Source: Limnohabitans sp. INBF002 (GTDB taxonomy: Bacteria; Pseudomonadota; Gammaproteobacteria; Burkholderiales; Burkholderiaceae_C). From it: a DNA stretch of 64,000 bases. This document shows positions 28,011 to 38,430 of the stretch, one piece after another (the stretch's first letter is position 1; every line of letters starts with the position of its first letter). The translations under genes and the position numbers were made by a program. Under the pieces are notes generated by a model. That model was not told where the DNA came from. It ran no database searches and saw nothing but the letters and a program-made list of their open reading frames with translations. The stretch is taken from positions 2,046,001 to 2,110,000 of the forward strand of contig NZ_AP027055.1 of assembly GCF_027924905.1 (NCBI RefSeq), given 5' to 3'.

Positions 28011-28016
28011 GTTTTT

Positions 28017-28217
28017 ATGACAGAAGAACAATTCGCCCAATTTGGGCTGACCTTTGGCGTGGGCGGCTTCATGCTGTACATGCTGTTCATTATTTTTCAG
28101 CTCGCGCGTGAATCCAAAGCTGGCAAGTTCGGCACCTTCGTGTTGTTCTTGGTGCTGGCGTTTGGCATGCTCGGCTTTGTGGCCAAGCAAGTGCTAATCT
28201 GGATGATGGAGGGCTAA
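28017..28217 (+). CDS. DUF2788 small membrane protein
   Basis: A 66-residue protein with two transmembrane helices (about residues 9-29 and 40-60) separated by a basic LARESKAGKFG turn, matching DUF2788, a family found in beta- and gammaproteobacteria with no known function. It lies six bases after the DUF2189 gene. A GC-rich hairpin overlaps its stop codon. Confidence 0.88.
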   Translation: MTEEQFAQFGLTFGVGGFMLYMLFIIFQLARESKAGKFGTFVLFLVLAFGMLGFVAKQVLIWMMEG

Positions 28218-28224
28218 GCCCTCC
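28208..28224. other. GC-rich hairpin at the DUF2788/livF convergence
   Basis: GGAGGGC-taa-GCCCTCC forms a 7-bp stem whose loop is the DUF2788 stop codon. It lacks a T-run, so it is not a standard terminator, but it lies between convergent genes and could protect the 3' end of a transcript. Confidence 0.5.
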
Positions 28225-28234
28225 TCTGCCACGC

Positions 28235-28963
28235 TTATTCGCCTAAATAAGCCTCGCGCACTTTCGGGTCATGCAGCATCTCGTGCGCATCACCACTCAA
28301 GGTGATCAAGCCCGACTCCATCACATAAGCACGGTCTGCAATTTGCAAGGCGCGGCTGGCGTTTTGTTCGACCAACAAAATCGTCACACCTTGGGCTGAC
28401 ACCTCTTGAATCACTTCAAAGATTTTGTCCACCATGATGGGTGACAAACCCATCGACGGCTCATCGAGCAACAACACTTTGGGACGGCTCATCAACGCAC
28501 GGCCCATCGCCAACATTTGCTGCTCACCCCCAGACATGGTGCCGGCCAATTGGTCGCGGCGTTCTTTGAGGCGTGGGAAGGTGGTGAACACACGTTCGAT
28601 GTCCTCCGCAATGGCAGCGTTGTCATTGCGAATGTAAGCACCCATTTGCAGGTTCTCCACGATGGTCATCCGGGTGAACACACCGCGACCTTCAGGCACC
28701 ATCGCTAGGCCTTGTTGCACCAAATCCCAAGGACCTTGCCCGTCAATGGTTTTGCCAGCCAGCTGAATGTGACCGCCCCCCAAAGGCAACAGCCCTGTGA
28801 TGGCTTTCATGGTGGTGGTTTTGCCTGCGCCGTTGGAACCGATGAGCGAAACCAACTCGCCCTCGCGCACCTCTAGGCTCACGCCCTTGACGGCTTGAAT
28901 GCCGCCATACGCCACCTTCACATCGTGGACGCTCAACAGCACCGCTGCGTGGTCGTGTTTCAT
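28235..28963 (-). CDS. livF: Branched-chain amino acid type ABC transporter ATP-binding protein LivF
   Basis: A 242-residue ATPase with Walker A GSNGAGKTT, signature SGGEQQML and Walker B LLLDEPSMGLSP. The MVPEGRGVFTRMTIVENL segment is characteristic of LivF rather than LivG. The ATG at 28963 (MKHDHAAVLL) starts just after the livG stop; an upstream in-frame start at 28996 would overlap livG by 32 bases. It is the last gene of livHMGF. No livJ/livK binding-protein gene is in the window, so the substrate (leucine family, urea or aromatic acids) is open. Confidence 0.95.
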   Translation of the reverse strand: MKHDHAAVLLSVHDVKVAYGGIQAVKGVSLEVREGELVSLIGSNGAGKTTTMKAITGLLPLGGGHIQLAGKTIDGQGPWDLVQQGLAMVPEGRGVFTRMTIVENLQMGAYIRNDNAAIAEDIERVFTTFPRLKERRDQLAGTMSGGEQQMLAMGRALMSRPKVLLLDEPSMGLSPIMVDKIFEVIQEVSAQGVTILLVEQNASRALQIADRAYVMESGLITLSGDAHEMLHDPKVREAYLGE

Positions 28964-28964
28964 C

Positions 28965-29735
28965 TCAATGCCCTCCCGTGCCGAGATAGGCTTCAATCAC
29001 TTGCGGGTCGCGCTGCACTTCGGCAGGTGTGCCATGAGCAATCACCTTGCCGTAGTCGAGCACGGTCACGCGGTCACACAAGCCCATGACCAACTTCACA
29101 TCGTGCTCAATCAACAACACGGTGCGGTGGTCGCGGCGAATTTTGTCAATCAACTCGCGCAGCTGCACTTTCTCGGTGGCGTTCATGCCAGCGGCAGGTT
29201 CGTCCAGCGCAATGAGCTGCGGGTCGGTGGCCAAGGCCCGCGCAATTTCTAAGCGACGCTGGTCGCCATAGCTCAGCGTGCGGGCTTTGTAGTCGGCCAA
29301 GTTGGCAATACCCACGTAGTCCAGCAGTTCACGGGCGCGTTGCTCAATCGCCAACTCTTCGGCTTTGAATTTGCTCGTTCTGAAAATCGCACCGAGCAAG
29401 CCGGAACCCGTGCGCACATGGCGGCCCACCATCACGTTTTCCAACGCGGTCATTTCGGCAAACAAACGGATGTTTTGAAACGTGCGCGCAATGCCCGCCT
29501 GCGCCACCAAGTGCACCTCGGTGGGTTCATACGGTTTGCCTGCCAGCTCAAAGCTGCCACTGTCAGGCGTGTACAAGCCTGTGATGACGTTGAAGAAGGT
29601 GGTCTTGCCAGCACCGTTGGGGCCAATCAGACCATAGACCTGTCCGCGTTCAATTTGCATGCGCACATCGGTCAGGGCCTGCAAACCACCGAAGCGTTTG
29701 GAAATGCCTGAGACATTCAACACGAGGTCGCTCAT
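28965..29735 (-). CDS. livG: Branched-chain amino acid type ABC transporter ATP-binding protein LivG
   Basis: A 256-residue ATPase: Walker A GPNGAGKTT, signature LSYGDQRRLEIARAL and Walker B LIALDEPAAGMN, the AAGMN ending being typical of LivG. The C-terminal VLDYGKVIAHGTPAEVQ is also usual. The ATG at 29735 overlaps the livM stop by four bases. It forms a heterodimer with LivF on the LivH-LivM channel at the inner membrane. Confidence 0.95.
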   Translation of the reverse strand: MSDLVLNVSGISKRFGGLQALTDVRMQIERGQVYGLIGPNGAGKTTFFNVITGLYTPDSGSFELAGKPYEPTEVHLVAQAGIARTFQNIRLFAEMTALENVMVGRHVRTGSGLLGAIFRTSKFKAEELAIEQRARELLDYVGIANLADYKARTLSYGDQRRLEIARALATDPQLIALDEPAAGMNATEKVQLRELIDKIRRDHRTVLLIEHDVKLVMGLCDRVTVLDYGKVIAHGTPAEVQRDPQVIEAYLGTGGH

Positions 29736-30820
29736 CGCGCACCTCCTTGTGGGTTGAGGTTTTTGCCATGTTCAGGCGTGGGCCACAAACCGCGCGGTTT
29801 CCACAGCATGATGGTGACCATGGCCAAGGCAATCAGCAGTTGACGCAAGATGGCGGCGTCTAAACGGCCATCGGTCATGGCTTGCAAGGGGCTGGCCACA
29901 TAGCGCAACACCTCAGGCAAAGCAGCCAACAACACCGCACCCAAGATGACGCCGGGCAAATGACCCAAGCCGCCCAGCACCACCATCGCCACAATCATCA
30001 CCGACTCCATGAGGCTGAAGGACTCGGGCGACACAAAACCTTGGAAGGCCGCAAACATCGCACCCGAAATACCGCCAAACGTGGCGCCCATGCCAAAGGC
30101 CATGAGCTTCAAGTTGCGCGTGTTCAAGCCCATGGCTTTGGCGGCAATTTCGTCTTCACGAATCGCCATCCAAGCGCGGCCAATGCGCGAGTACTCAAGG
30201 CGATGGCAAATCACCACACTCACGACCACGAGCGTGAGAAACAGGTAGTAATACAAGGTGACCGAAGACAACTCGATGAAGCCCAAATCCAAACGCTTGG
30301 ACAGCGGGTAGCCAAACACACTCACCGCATCAATCTGCCCCAAGCCCTTGGGGCCGTTGGTGATGTTGACGGGGTGGTCGAGGTTGTTCAAAAACACGCG
30401 GATGATTTCACCAAAGCCCAAGGTGACGATGGCCAAGTAGTCGCCGCGCAGCTTCAAGGTGGGCGCGCCCAACAGCACACCAAACAAACCAGCCAAGCCT
30501 GCGGCAAGAGGCAACACCAGCCATAAGCTGAGATGCAAACCATCGGGGAACATCACCGCAATCCACGGAAACACATCGGTCAAATGGGGCGAAGCCAAAA
30601 GCCCAAACAAATACGCGCCCACGGCGAAGAACGCCACATAGCCCAAATCGAGCAAGCCCGCGTAGCCCACCACGATGTTCAAGCCCAGCGCCAGCAACAC
30701 GTACAGCAGTGACATGTCGGCAATACGCACCCACGCATTGCCAAAGCTTTGCAACACCAGTGGCAACACCAGCAGCACAGCGGCCATGAACCAACGATTA
30801 GAAAAGAGTTTGTGTGTCAT
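29732..30820 (-). CDS. livM: Branched-chain amino acid type ABC transporter permease LivM
   Basis: A 362-residue permease with about nine hydrophobic helices. LNIVVGYAGLLDLGYVAFFAVGAY and GDYLAIVTLGFGEIIRV are LivM hallmarks; MAFGMGATFGGISGAMFAAFQGFVSP lies in the EAA-like region. The ATG at 30820 (MTHKLFSNRW) is used; the upstream TTG at 30829 is unnecessary. It starts six bases after the livH stop. Confidence 0.94.
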   Translation of the reverse strand: MTHKLFSNRWFMAAVLLVLPLVLQSFGNAWVRIADMSLLYVLLALGLNIVVGYAGLLDLGYVAFFAVGAYLFGLLASPHLTDVFPWIAVMFPDGLHLSLWLVLPLAAGLAGLFGVLLGAPTLKLRGDYLAIVTLGFGEIIRVFLNNLDHPVNITNGPKGLGQIDAVSVFGYPLSKRLDLGFIELSSVTLYYYLFLTLVVVSVVICHRLEYSRIGRAWMAIREDEIAAKAMGLNTRNLKLMAFGMGATFGGISGAMFAAFQGFVSPESFSLMESVMIVAMVVLGGLGHLPGVILGAVLLAALPEVLRYVASPLQAMTDGRLDAAILRQLLIALAMVTIMLWKPRGLWPTPEHGKNLNPQGGAR

Positions 30821-30825
30821 GGTGA

Positions 30826-31755
30826 TCAAGCCCTGTCTGCCACGCGCTCACCCAACAAGCCGGAAGGGCGCAATGTGAGCGTGACGATCAACACAATGAA
30901 CGCCAAGATGTCGGTGTAGTGGCTGCCCAGCACACCACCGGTGAGCTCGCCCAAGTAGCCTGAGCCAATCGATTCAATCAAGCCCAGCAGCAAGCCGCCC
31001 ACCACCGCGCCGCCCAAGTTGCCAATACCGCCAAACACCGCAGCGGTGAAGGCTTTGAGGCCCGGCAAGAATCCCATCGCATGGTGCGCGGTGCCGTAGT
31101 TCATAGCCCACATCACACCGGCAATGGTGGCCAACACCGCGCCGATGATGAAGGTGGCAGAAATCACCACATCGGGCTTGACGCCCATGAGGCTGGCCAC
31201 GCGAGGGTTCTCAGCGGTGGCGCGCATGGCGCGGCCTAACTTGGTGCGATTGACCAACCACGACAACACGGCCAAGGCCACAGCTGTGAGGCCCAAAATC
31301 ATCAACTGCGTGGGTGTGATGACGGCCTCGCCAATTTCAAACGGCGTGGTCGGCAAGAGCGTGGGGAAGGGTTTGTAGTTGGGCTTCCACACAATCATGG
31401 CCAGCGTTTGCAACAAGATCGACATGCCAATGGCGGTGATGAGCGGGGCCAGCTTGGGCGCATTGCGCAACGGGCGGTACGCAATTTTTTCAATCGCGTA
31501 ATTCAATGCGGCGGCAGCGATAGACGCCAACACCATCGAGATGAGCAACAACACCCAACCCGGCGTATCGGGCATGAGCGGCTGCAAAAGGCCGATAACC
31601 GACCAGCTGCACAAGGCCCCAATCATCAACACCTCACCATGCGCGAAGTTGATGAGGTTGATGATGCCGTAGACCATGGTGTAGCCCAAAGCGACCAGTG
31701 CGTACATGCTGCCGAGCACCAAGCCGTTGATGACTTGTTGAAGCAAGACGTCCAT
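30826..31755 (-). CDS. livH: Branched-chain amino acid type ABC transporter permease LivH
   Basis: A 309-residue permease with about eight helices. LLQQVINGLVLGSMYALVALGY and INLINFAHGEVLMIGA at the N-terminus are typical of LivH, as is the later VFGGIGNLGGAVVGGLLLGL. It is first of the livHMGF set and begins only three bases after rarA ends, so the transporter may be read from the ftsK-rarA transcript unless a promoter lies within rarA. Confidence 0.95.
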   Translation of the reverse strand: MDVLLQQVINGLVLGSMYALVALGYTMVYGIINLINFAHGEVLMIGALCSWSVIGLLQPLMPDTPGWVLLLISMVLASIAAAALNYAIEKIAYRPLRNAPKLAPLITAIGMSILLQTLAMIVWKPNYKPFPTLLPTTPFEIGEAVITPTQLMILGLTAVALAVLSWLVNRTKLGRAMRATAENPRVASLMGVKPDVVISATFIIGAVLATIAGVMWAMNYGTAHHAMGFLPGLKAFTAAVFGGIGNLGGAVVGGLLLGLIESIGSGYLGELTGGVLGSHYTDILAFIVLIVTLTLRPSGLLGERVADRA

Positions 31756-31758
31756 GTG

Positions 31759-33048
31759 TTATTTACCTGCTTGTTGATTTTTGTCGCGCAAGTGGCGCAA
31801 CTTGTCGGCGATTTTGATCTCTAAACCACGCTCGACAGGGCGGTAGAAGCCCGTAGTCTCTAGGCCTTCAGGCATGTAGTTTTCGCCCGCGGCAAAGCCG
31901 TCTTCTTCGTCGTGGGCGTAGCGGTAACCCTTACCCCAATCCATGTCTTTCATCATCTTGGTGGGGGCGTTGCGCAGGTGCATGGGTACGGGGCGCGTGC
32001 CGTCTTTTTTGATGAGGGCTTTGGCTTCGTTGTAGGCCTTGTACACCGCGTTTGACTTAGGCGCCACGGCCAAATACACCACGCATTCAGCCAGCGCCAG
32101 CTCGCCTTCGGGTGAACCCAAGCGTTCATACACCTCGGCTGCATCCAGCGCCAAACGCAAAGCGCGTGGGTCGGCCAAACCAATGTCTTCGGCGGCCATG
32201 CGAATCAAACGGCGCGCCATGTATTTGGGCTCGGCCCCGCCATCGAGCATGCGCACCAACCAATACAAAGCCGCATCGGGGTCTGAGCCACGCACCGATT
32301 TGTGCAGCGCACTGATGGTGTCGTAAAACTGTTCGCCACCTTTGTCGTAGCGGCGCATGCGCTCGCCCAGCACGCGCATCAGCCATGTGTCATTGATTTC
32401 TTCCAGTTTCTCGCGCTTGGCCGCGACCGATAAGGTCTCGAGCGTGTTGAGCAATCGGCGTGCGTCGCCGTCGGCATAGGCAATCAGTCGCTCTAGCGCT
32501 GCGTCTTCCAAAGCGGGTACGGCGCCAATGGCTTGCGCTTTGGCAATGATTTGCGTGAGGTCGTCCACGCTGAGCGACTGCAACACATACACCGCTGCAC
32601 GCGACAACAAGGCCGAGTTCACCTCGAACGACGGGTTCTCGGTGGTGGCGCCAATGAAGGTGAACAGACCGGATTCGACATGCGGCAAAAACGCGTCTTG
32701 CTGACTTTTGTTGAAGCGGTGCACCTCGTCCACAAACATGATGGTGCGTTTGGGGTCGAGTGAGTCACGGGCCGCGATGGCCAGCTCCACCGATTCGCGA
32801 ATTTCTTTCACACCGCCCAGCACGGCGCTGATAGACAAGAACTGGGCATCAAACGCATCGGCCATCAAACGGGCGATGGTGGTTTTGCCCACGCCGGGCG
32901 GGCCCCACAAAATGCAGCTGTGCGGCTGGCCCGACTCAAACGCCACCCGCAAGGCCATGCCTTCGCCCAGCAAATGCTGCTGACCAATGACGTCGCCGAG
33001 CGTCCGTGGACGCAGACGTTCGGCGAGAGGAATGTGGGTGGAGGACAC
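31759..33048 (-). CDS. rarA: Replication-associated recombination ATPase RarA (MgsA)
   Basis: AAA+ ATPase of the clamp-loader/RuvB superfamily acting at stalled replication forks. The motif set is LAERLRPRTLGDVIGQQHLLG, Walker A GPPGVGKTT, Walker B MFVDEVHRF, sensor 1 IGATTENPSF and the C-terminal RarA tetramerisation region (DAALYWLVRMLDGG, GKGYRYAHDEEDG). No ATG precedes the homology: the GTG at 33048 gives 429 residues, while a TTG at 33114 gives 451. GTG is preferred because conserved sequence starts five residues later, but its ribosome site is weak. The ftsK-lolA-rarA order is conserved in proteobacteria. Confidence 0.93.
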   Translation of the reverse strand: MSSTHIPLAERLRPRTLGDVIGQQHLLGEGMALRVAFESGQPHSCILWGPPGVGKTTIARLMADAFDAQFLSISAVLGGVKEIRESVELAIAARDSLDPKRTIMFVDEVHRFNKSQQDAFLPHVESGLFTFIGATTENPSFEVNSALLSRAAVYVLQSLSVDDLTQIIAKAQAIGAVPALEDAALERLIAYADGDARRLLNTLETLSVAAKREKLEEINDTWLMRVLGERMRRYDKGGEQFYDTISALHKSVRGSDPDAALYWLVRMLDGGAEPKYMARRLIRMAAEDIGLADPRALRLALDAAEVYERLGSPEGELALAECVVYLAVAPKSNAVYKAYNEAKALIKKDGTRPVPMHLRNAPTKMMKDMDWGKGYRYAHDEEDGFAAGENYMPEGLETTGFYRPVERGLEIKIADKLRHLRDKNQQAGK

Positions 33049-33122
33049 GCTTAAAAAGGCTTTGATTTGTACAAGCTGTGAGTGTAGCGAAGGGCCAGCA
33101 ACGCTGGACTTCAAGCGGGCGT

Positions 33123-33641
33123 TCAGCGCAGCAAGCCCGCCGCGTGAAACACCTCACGCCACGCCTCTAACTTGCGTGCCAACGTCCAGCTCGCATTCGC
33201 GGGGCTGGTGGACGGCAAACGATGCACGGGCAAGCCCAAAGCCCGGGTGAGCTTGGCGTGTTTGAAGCTTTCACCGCCGTTGTGCGCAATCGCCACCAAC
33301 GCGGGGCAACGTACACGCAAGCTTTGCAAGTCATTGGGCTGTGCGTTTTGGATGTTGGCGTCTAGGCTGCCCTCGCGCTCGCAGGCGGCGTACACATCCC
33401 ACAAGCCCACGCCTTGGCTGAGCAGCCACTGCGCACGTTCGGCATAGGGCGTGGCTAGCACGTCTACGGCATGGGGCGACAACAGCGTGCCCATGATTTT
33501 CCAAAACTGGTTTTGTGGGTGGCCGTAATACTGCTGCGCGCGCAGCGAGGCCACGCCAGGAAAACTACCCAACACCACCAAGCGTGTGTTGGCGTCCAGC
33601 AAAGGTGGTAAGCCTTGCAACACGGGCGCGGCCTGTGTCAT
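33123..33641 (-). CDS. Uracil-DNA glycosylase superfamily protein (hypoxanthine-DNA glycosylase-like)
   Basis: A 172-residue base-excision enzyme. VLGSFPGVASLRAQQYYGHP with NQFWKIMGT following is the N-terminal motif of the deoxyinosine/hypoxanthine glycosylases (family 6 of the UDG superfamily), and RLPSTSPANASW is the C-terminal DNA-intercalating motif. It would remove hypoxanthine (deaminated adenine) from DNA. It is inserted between lolA and rarA on the same strand, eight bases after lolA, so it is probably cotranscribed with the ftsK cluster. Confidence 0.87.
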   Translation of the reverse strand: MTQAAPVLQGLPPLLDANTRLVVLGSFPGVASLRAQQYYGHPQNQFWKIMGTLLSPHAVDVLATPYAERAQWLLSQGVGLWDVYAACEREGSLDANIQNAQPNDLQSLRVRCPALVAIAHNGGESFKHAKLTRALGLPVHRLPSTSPANASWTLARKLEAWREVFHAAGLLR

Positions 33642-33649
33642 ATGGACGC

Positions 33650-34360
33650 TTAAGGACGAATGACGCTCACGCCTTTGGGCGTCACAAAGTTGAACTGCGC
33701 TGCGCCGAGGTTGGCAGGGTTCACTTCAAAACGCTCAAAGCTGAGCACTGAGCGTTGGCCCATGGCATCAAAAATTTCGAGCTTACTGAGGCTCACTTGC
33801 GCGCCATCGGCACGCAAGCCTATGCGCACCGATTGGATGGTGCTCTCGCGGTTTTTGGGCGTGGCTTGCACCCACTGCAAACCATCGACGTCCGCCTGCG
33901 CTTCTAAGCTGAACTCTTTTTGCAAGGTGCCCAAGTCCACCGCTGTGGCGACCAAGGCAGCAGGTGTGCTGCTTAAGGCTTGCGCTTGTTTGCGTGCGGT
34001 CACTTGCTCCAGGTCGGCGTCGTACAACCACAGGGTTTGACCATCGGCCACGATGACTTGCGGAAAAGGTTTGACGTAATCAAAACGAAAGCGCGTGGGG
34101 CGCACAAACGAAAACTGCCCCGTCGATGTTTTGCTACGCACCGTGGTCTGCCCTGCTTTGGCAGGCGGCGTGACCACTTGCGTGAAATCAGCTCGGCCAC
34201 TTTTGGTGGATTTCAAAAACGTTTCCAGTGTGTCTAAGCTGCTGGCAGACGCAACACCTGCGCTCAGCGCTGCGATGGTCAAGCCAGCGCCAACTCCGCG
34301 CATGGCGCGATTCACAAAAGCTGAAACCTTGCTCAAACTCTGCGCAGTGTTTTTATTCAT
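33650..34360 (-). CDS. lolA: Outer-membrane lipoprotein carrier protein LolA
   Basis: Periplasmic chaperone that ferries lipoproteins from LolCDE to LolB. The 236-residue precursor has a long signal peptide (residues 1-40, ending SAGVASASS). [25 protein letters not shown] and [20 protein letters not shown] are conserved LolA blocks. The ATG at 34360 lies inside the last codons of ftsK (8-base overlap), and an earlier in-frame start would overlap ftsK further. Confidence 0.94.
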   Translation of the reverse strand: MNKNTAQSLSKVSAFVNRAMRGVGAGLTIAALSAGVASASSLDTLETFLKSTKSGRADFTQVVTPPAKAGQTTVRSKTSTGQFSFVRPTRFRFDYVKPFPQVIVADGQTLWLYDADLEQVTARKQAQALSSTPAALVATAVDLGTLQKEFSLEAQADVDGLQWVQATPKNRESTIQSVRIGLRADGAQVSLSKLEIFDAMGQRSVLSFERFEVNPANLGAAQFNFVTPKGVSVIRP

Positions 34361-36704
34361 CACGCTTGGGCACCAAAATTTCGCGCTGGCCATTGCTGCT
34401 CATGGCACTGACCATGCCAGCTTTCTCCATGTCTTCCACCAAGCGTGCGGCGCGGTTGTAGCCAATCTTCAAGTGCCGTTGCACCAACGAGATGCTGGCC
34501 TTGCGGTTCTTCAAAACCACCTCAACGGCTTGGTCATACATCGGGTCTTTTTCAGCCGCGACTTCGCCAAACAAATCGGGGCCTGAGGCATTGCCATCGC
34601 CATCGACCGTGCCGCCTTCGAGCACGCCTTCGATGTAGTCGGGCTCGCCTTGGCTCTTCAAGTAGTTCACCACGCGGTGTACTTCTTCGTCGCTCACAAA
34701 CGCACCGTGCACACGCACGGGAAAGCCTGTGCCGCTGGCCATGTAAAGCATGTCACCCATACCCAACAGCGCCTCAGCGCCCATTTGGTCAAGGATGGTG
34801 CGGCTGTCAATTTTGGAGCCCACCGAGAACGCGATACGCGTGGGAATGTTGGCTTTGATCAGGCCGGTGATGACGTCCACACTCGGACGCTGCGTGGCCA
34901 AAATCAAATGGATACCGGCTGCACGCGCCTTTTGCGCCAAACGTGCAATCAGCTCTTCAATCTTCTTGCCCACCACCATCATCAAGTCGGCCAACTCGTC
35001 AATCACCACCACGATGTGTGGCAAGCGTTGCAGTGGCTCGGGCTGCTCGGGGGTCAAGCTGAAGGGGTTGTAGATGAACTCTTCGCGCGACGCGGCTTCG
35101 TCAATCTTGGCGTTGTAACCCGCGAGGTTACGCACGCCCAGTTTGCTCATGAGCTTGTAGCGTTTTTCCATTTCGCCCACGCACCAGTTCAGGCCGTGTG
35201 CGGCTTGGCGCATGTCGGTCACCACAGGGGCCAGCAAATGCGGAATGCCTTCGTAGACCGACATTTCCAACATCTTGGGGTCGATCATCAGCAAGCGCAC
35301 ATCGCGGGCTTCGGCCTTGTAGAGCAAGGACAAAATCATGGCGTTGATACCCACCGATTTACCTGAACCGGTGGTACCCGCCACCAACACGTGAGGCATC
35401 TTGGCCAAGTCGGCCACGATGGGGTTGCCCACAATGTCTTTGCCCAAGCCCATGGTGAGCATGGACTTGGATTCGTTGTACACATCCGAGCCCAAAATTT
35501 CGCTCAAGCGAATGGACTGACGCTTGGCGTTGGGCAATTCCAGCGCCATGTAGTTTTTGCCGGGGATGGTTTCGACCACGCGAATCGACACCAGCGAGAG
35601 TGAACGCGCCAAGTCTTTGGCGAGGTTCAACACTTGTGAACCCTTCACGCCGGTGGCGGGCTCAATCTCGTAGCGGGTGATCACAGGGCCAGGCGATGCT
35701 GCCACCACACGCACTTCGACGCCGAAGTCTTTGAGTTTTTTCTCAATCATGCGGCTGGTCATTTCCAGCGTTTCGGGGGCCACGGTGTCTTGACGAATCA
35801 GCGGGTCGTCCAGCAAATCGACTTGCGGCAAGCGGGAATCCGTGGCTGCGTCGGTGAACAAGGTCTTTTGGCGCTCTTTGGCCACGCGTGCGCTCTTAGG
35901 CACTTCAATCACTTCGGGCTCGATGTGCACGGTGATGGGCGGATGCTCTTTGATTTCCACGCGCTCTTCAAACACCACTTCTTCGCGCTCGCGGGCGGCC
36001 ACCAAGCCGTAGGCCACATCTTCTTCGCGCTCGCGGCGCTCGCGCCATTTCTCGTACATGCCGTCTAGCAAAGCACCCATGTTTTCAGCGGTTTGGCCCC
36101 ATGAAAAGCGAAACACCCACGAGGCACCGACCACACCAAACACAATGAAAATCAAACCGGAGCCATTGAAACCCAACCAGTTCAAGCTGGATGGGCCCAC
36201 CAAGTAACCCAACACACCGCCACTGCTGTGGCCGGGCAAACGGTCTTCAAAGCGGTACATGCGCGTCCACTCCAAACCCGTGCTGGAAATCAACAGCAAA
36301 GCCAAACCTGCCCAAAACGCAAAGCGCGTGTAGCGCCAGCCGGTATGTTCAGGCTGTGGCTCGTCTTCGTCGCGCAAACGGTTGGCCAACGCAGCCAACC
36401 AAGCCGCCAGGGCGGCGACATAGCACCACCACACCGAATAGCCGAGCAAGAAAAAGCTCAAATCGCCGAACAACGCGCCCAAGCGACCACCAAAGTTGCG
36501 CACGGTGGTGCCCGAACCCGACGTGGTCCACGCAGGGTCAAGCGGCGAATGGGTCAGCAGCGCCAGCAGCCAAAAAGTCATGAACACAAAGCCAGCCGTC
36601 AGCGCAATTTCTTGCGCGAAGCGGCGAAAACCTGTGGGCTTGTGGTCCGCGTCGGCAGCAGAGGCGCGCGGGTCATTCTTTAATGTATTGAGCGAGTAAG
36701 TCAT
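34353..36704 (-). CDS. ftsK: DNA translocase FtsK
   Basis: A 783-residue septal translocase that pumps DNA during chromosome dimer resolution. Four N-terminal membrane helices lie in residues 25-190, then a short charged linker ([16 protein letters not shown]), an alpha/beta motor with Walker [15 protein letters not shown] (about residue 440) and Walker [14 protein letters not shown], and a gamma winged helix ([20 protein letters not shown]) that reads KOPS sites. The linker is much shorter than that of E. coli FtsK, as in SpoIIIE-like versions. It diverges from trxB. Confidence 0.97.
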   Translation of the reverse strand: MTYSLNTLKNDPRASAADADHKPTGFRRFAQEIALTAGFVFMTFWLLALLTHSPLDPAWTTSGSGTTVRNFGGRLGALFGDLSFFLLGYSVWWCYVAALAAWLAALANRLRDEDEPQPEHTGWRYTRFAFWAGLALLLISSTGLEWTRMYRFEDRLPGHSSGGVLGYLVGPSSLNWLGFNGSGLIFIVFGVVGASWVFRFSWGQTAENMGALLDGMYEKWRERREREEDVAYGLVAAREREEVVFEERVEIKEHPPITVHIEPEVIEVPKSARVAKERQKTLFTDAATDSRLPQVDLLDDPLIRQDTVAPETLEMTSRMIEKKLKDFGVEVRVVAASPGPVITRYEIEPATGVKGSQVLNLAKDLARSLSLVSIRVVETIPGKNYMALELPNAKRQSIRLSEILGSDVYNESKSMLTMGLGKDIVGNPIVADLAKMPHVLVAGTTGSGKSVGINAMILSLLYKAEARDVRLLMIDPKMLEMSVYEGIPHLLAPVVTDMRQAAHGLNWCVGEMEKRYKLMSKLGVRNLAGYNAKIDEAASREEFIYNPFSLTPEQPEPLQRLPHIVVVIDELADLMMVVGKKIEELIARLAQKARAAGIHLILATQRPSVDVITGLIKANIPTRIAFSVGSKIDSRTILDQMGAEALLGMGDMLYMASGTGFPVRVHGAFVSDEEVHRVVNYLKSQGEPDYIEGVLEGGTVDGDGNASGPDLFGEVAAEKDPMYDQAVEVVLKNRKASISLVQRHLKIGYNRAARLVEDMEKAGMVSAMSSNGQREILVPKRDE

Positions 36705-36754
36705 GTCTAGAGGGAGAGCTTACCCGAGCGGCAACCACACGCCGTCAGGGGTAA

Positions 36755-37765
<1,011 letters not shown>

Positions 37766-37772
37766 AAGACGC

Positions 37773-37778
37773 TACAAT
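37773..37778 (+). promoter_or_regulatory. Possible -10 element for rpmB-rpmG
   Basis: TACAAT lies about 100 bases before the rpmB ATG in the only non-coding stretch upstream. No convincing -35 box was found (TTGGAG is 22 bases away), so this is tentative. Confidence 0.3.
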
Positions 37779-37880
37779 CTCAGGCTTTGCTGAATTCAGC
37801 GAAGAAGATGGGTTACCGCCACCCTTTTTGGCGAGGTGAGGCGCTCGTGGGAACGACCGCCGTTGATATGGAGTGTCCAC

Positions 37881-38114
37881 ATGGCACGCGTATGTGAAGT
37901 AACGGGCAAAGGCCCAATGTCTGGGAACAATGTTTCCCACGCGAACAACAAAACAAAACGCCGTTTTTTGCCTAACCTGCAATACCGCCGTTTCTGGGTA
38001 GAGACTGAAAACCGTTGGGTTCGCTTGCGCGTCTCTAGCGCAGCTCTGCGTTTGATCGACAAAAACGGCATCGACGCCGTGTTGGCTGACTTGCGTTCGC
38101 GCGGTCAAGCTTAA
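37881..38114 (+). CDS. rpmB: 50S ribosomal protein L28
   Basis: A 77-residue ribosomal protein: [32 protein letters not shown] at the N-terminus is diagnostic of L28. Only one Cys is present, so it is the zinc-free form. Homology fixes the ATG at 37881; an in-frame ATG at 37836 is upstream. It is followed 25 bases later by rpmG, the usual rpmBG pair. Confidence 0.97.
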   Translation: MARVCEVTGKGPMSGNNVSHANNKTKRRFLPNLQYRRFWVETENRWVRLRVSSAALRLIDKNGIDAVLADLRSRGQA

Positions 38115-38139
38115 TTCCAGTTACTGAAAGGACACGATC

Positions 38140-38310
38140 ATGGCATCCAAAGGCGGACGCGAAAAAATCAAGCTGGAATCGACAGCCGGCACAGGTCACT
38201 TCTACACGACCAGCAAAAACAAGAAAACAATGCCCGAGAAAATGTTGATCATGAAATTTGATCCCAAAGCTCGCAAGCACGTTGAATACAAGGAAACCAA
38301 ACTGAAGTAA
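38140..38310 (+). CDS. rpmG: 50S ribosomal protein L33
   Basis: A 56-residue protein, [20 protein letters not shown] at the start and [18 protein letters not shown] at the end, matching bacterial L33. It lacks the CxxC pairs of the zinc-binding form (C-minus type). AAAGGA lies nine bases upstream of the ATG. A terminator follows 21 bases after the stop, ending the rpmBG transcript. Confidence 0.96.
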   Translation: MASKGGREKIKLESTAGTGHFYTTSKNKKTMPEKMLIMKFDPKARKHVEYKETKLK

Positions 38311-38331
38311 TTCAGGCTGGACCTTATCAAG

Positions 38332-38363
38332 AACCCGCTCATCGCAAGATGGCGGGTTTTTTG
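38332..38363 (+). terminator. Intrinsic terminator of rpmB-rpmG
   Basis: AACCCGC-t-CAT-cgcaag-ATG-GCGGGTT forms a 10-bp stem with one bulged T and runs into TTTTTTG. Confidence 0.88.
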
Positions 38364-38383
38364 TTGTCTGTACAAAGTTACCC

Positions 38384-38410
38384 AAAAGAAAAGGCACCCG
38401 AAGGTGCCTT
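38384..38410 (-). terminator. Terminator of the desaturase gene (TTCG loop)
   Basis: On the minus strand AAGGCACC-ttcg-GGTGCCTT is followed by TTCTTTT. The UUCG tetraloop gives a very stable hairpin. It lies 20 bases past the desaturase stop; its 16-base core recurs after tctA. Confidence 0.88.
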
Positions 38411-38430
38411 TGTCGTATTGGCAGAAGCGT

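Noticed and set aside
34353..36704. Truncated FtsK because of the short linker
   Set aside because: All membrane, motor and gamma domains are present; short-linker FtsK proteins are common.
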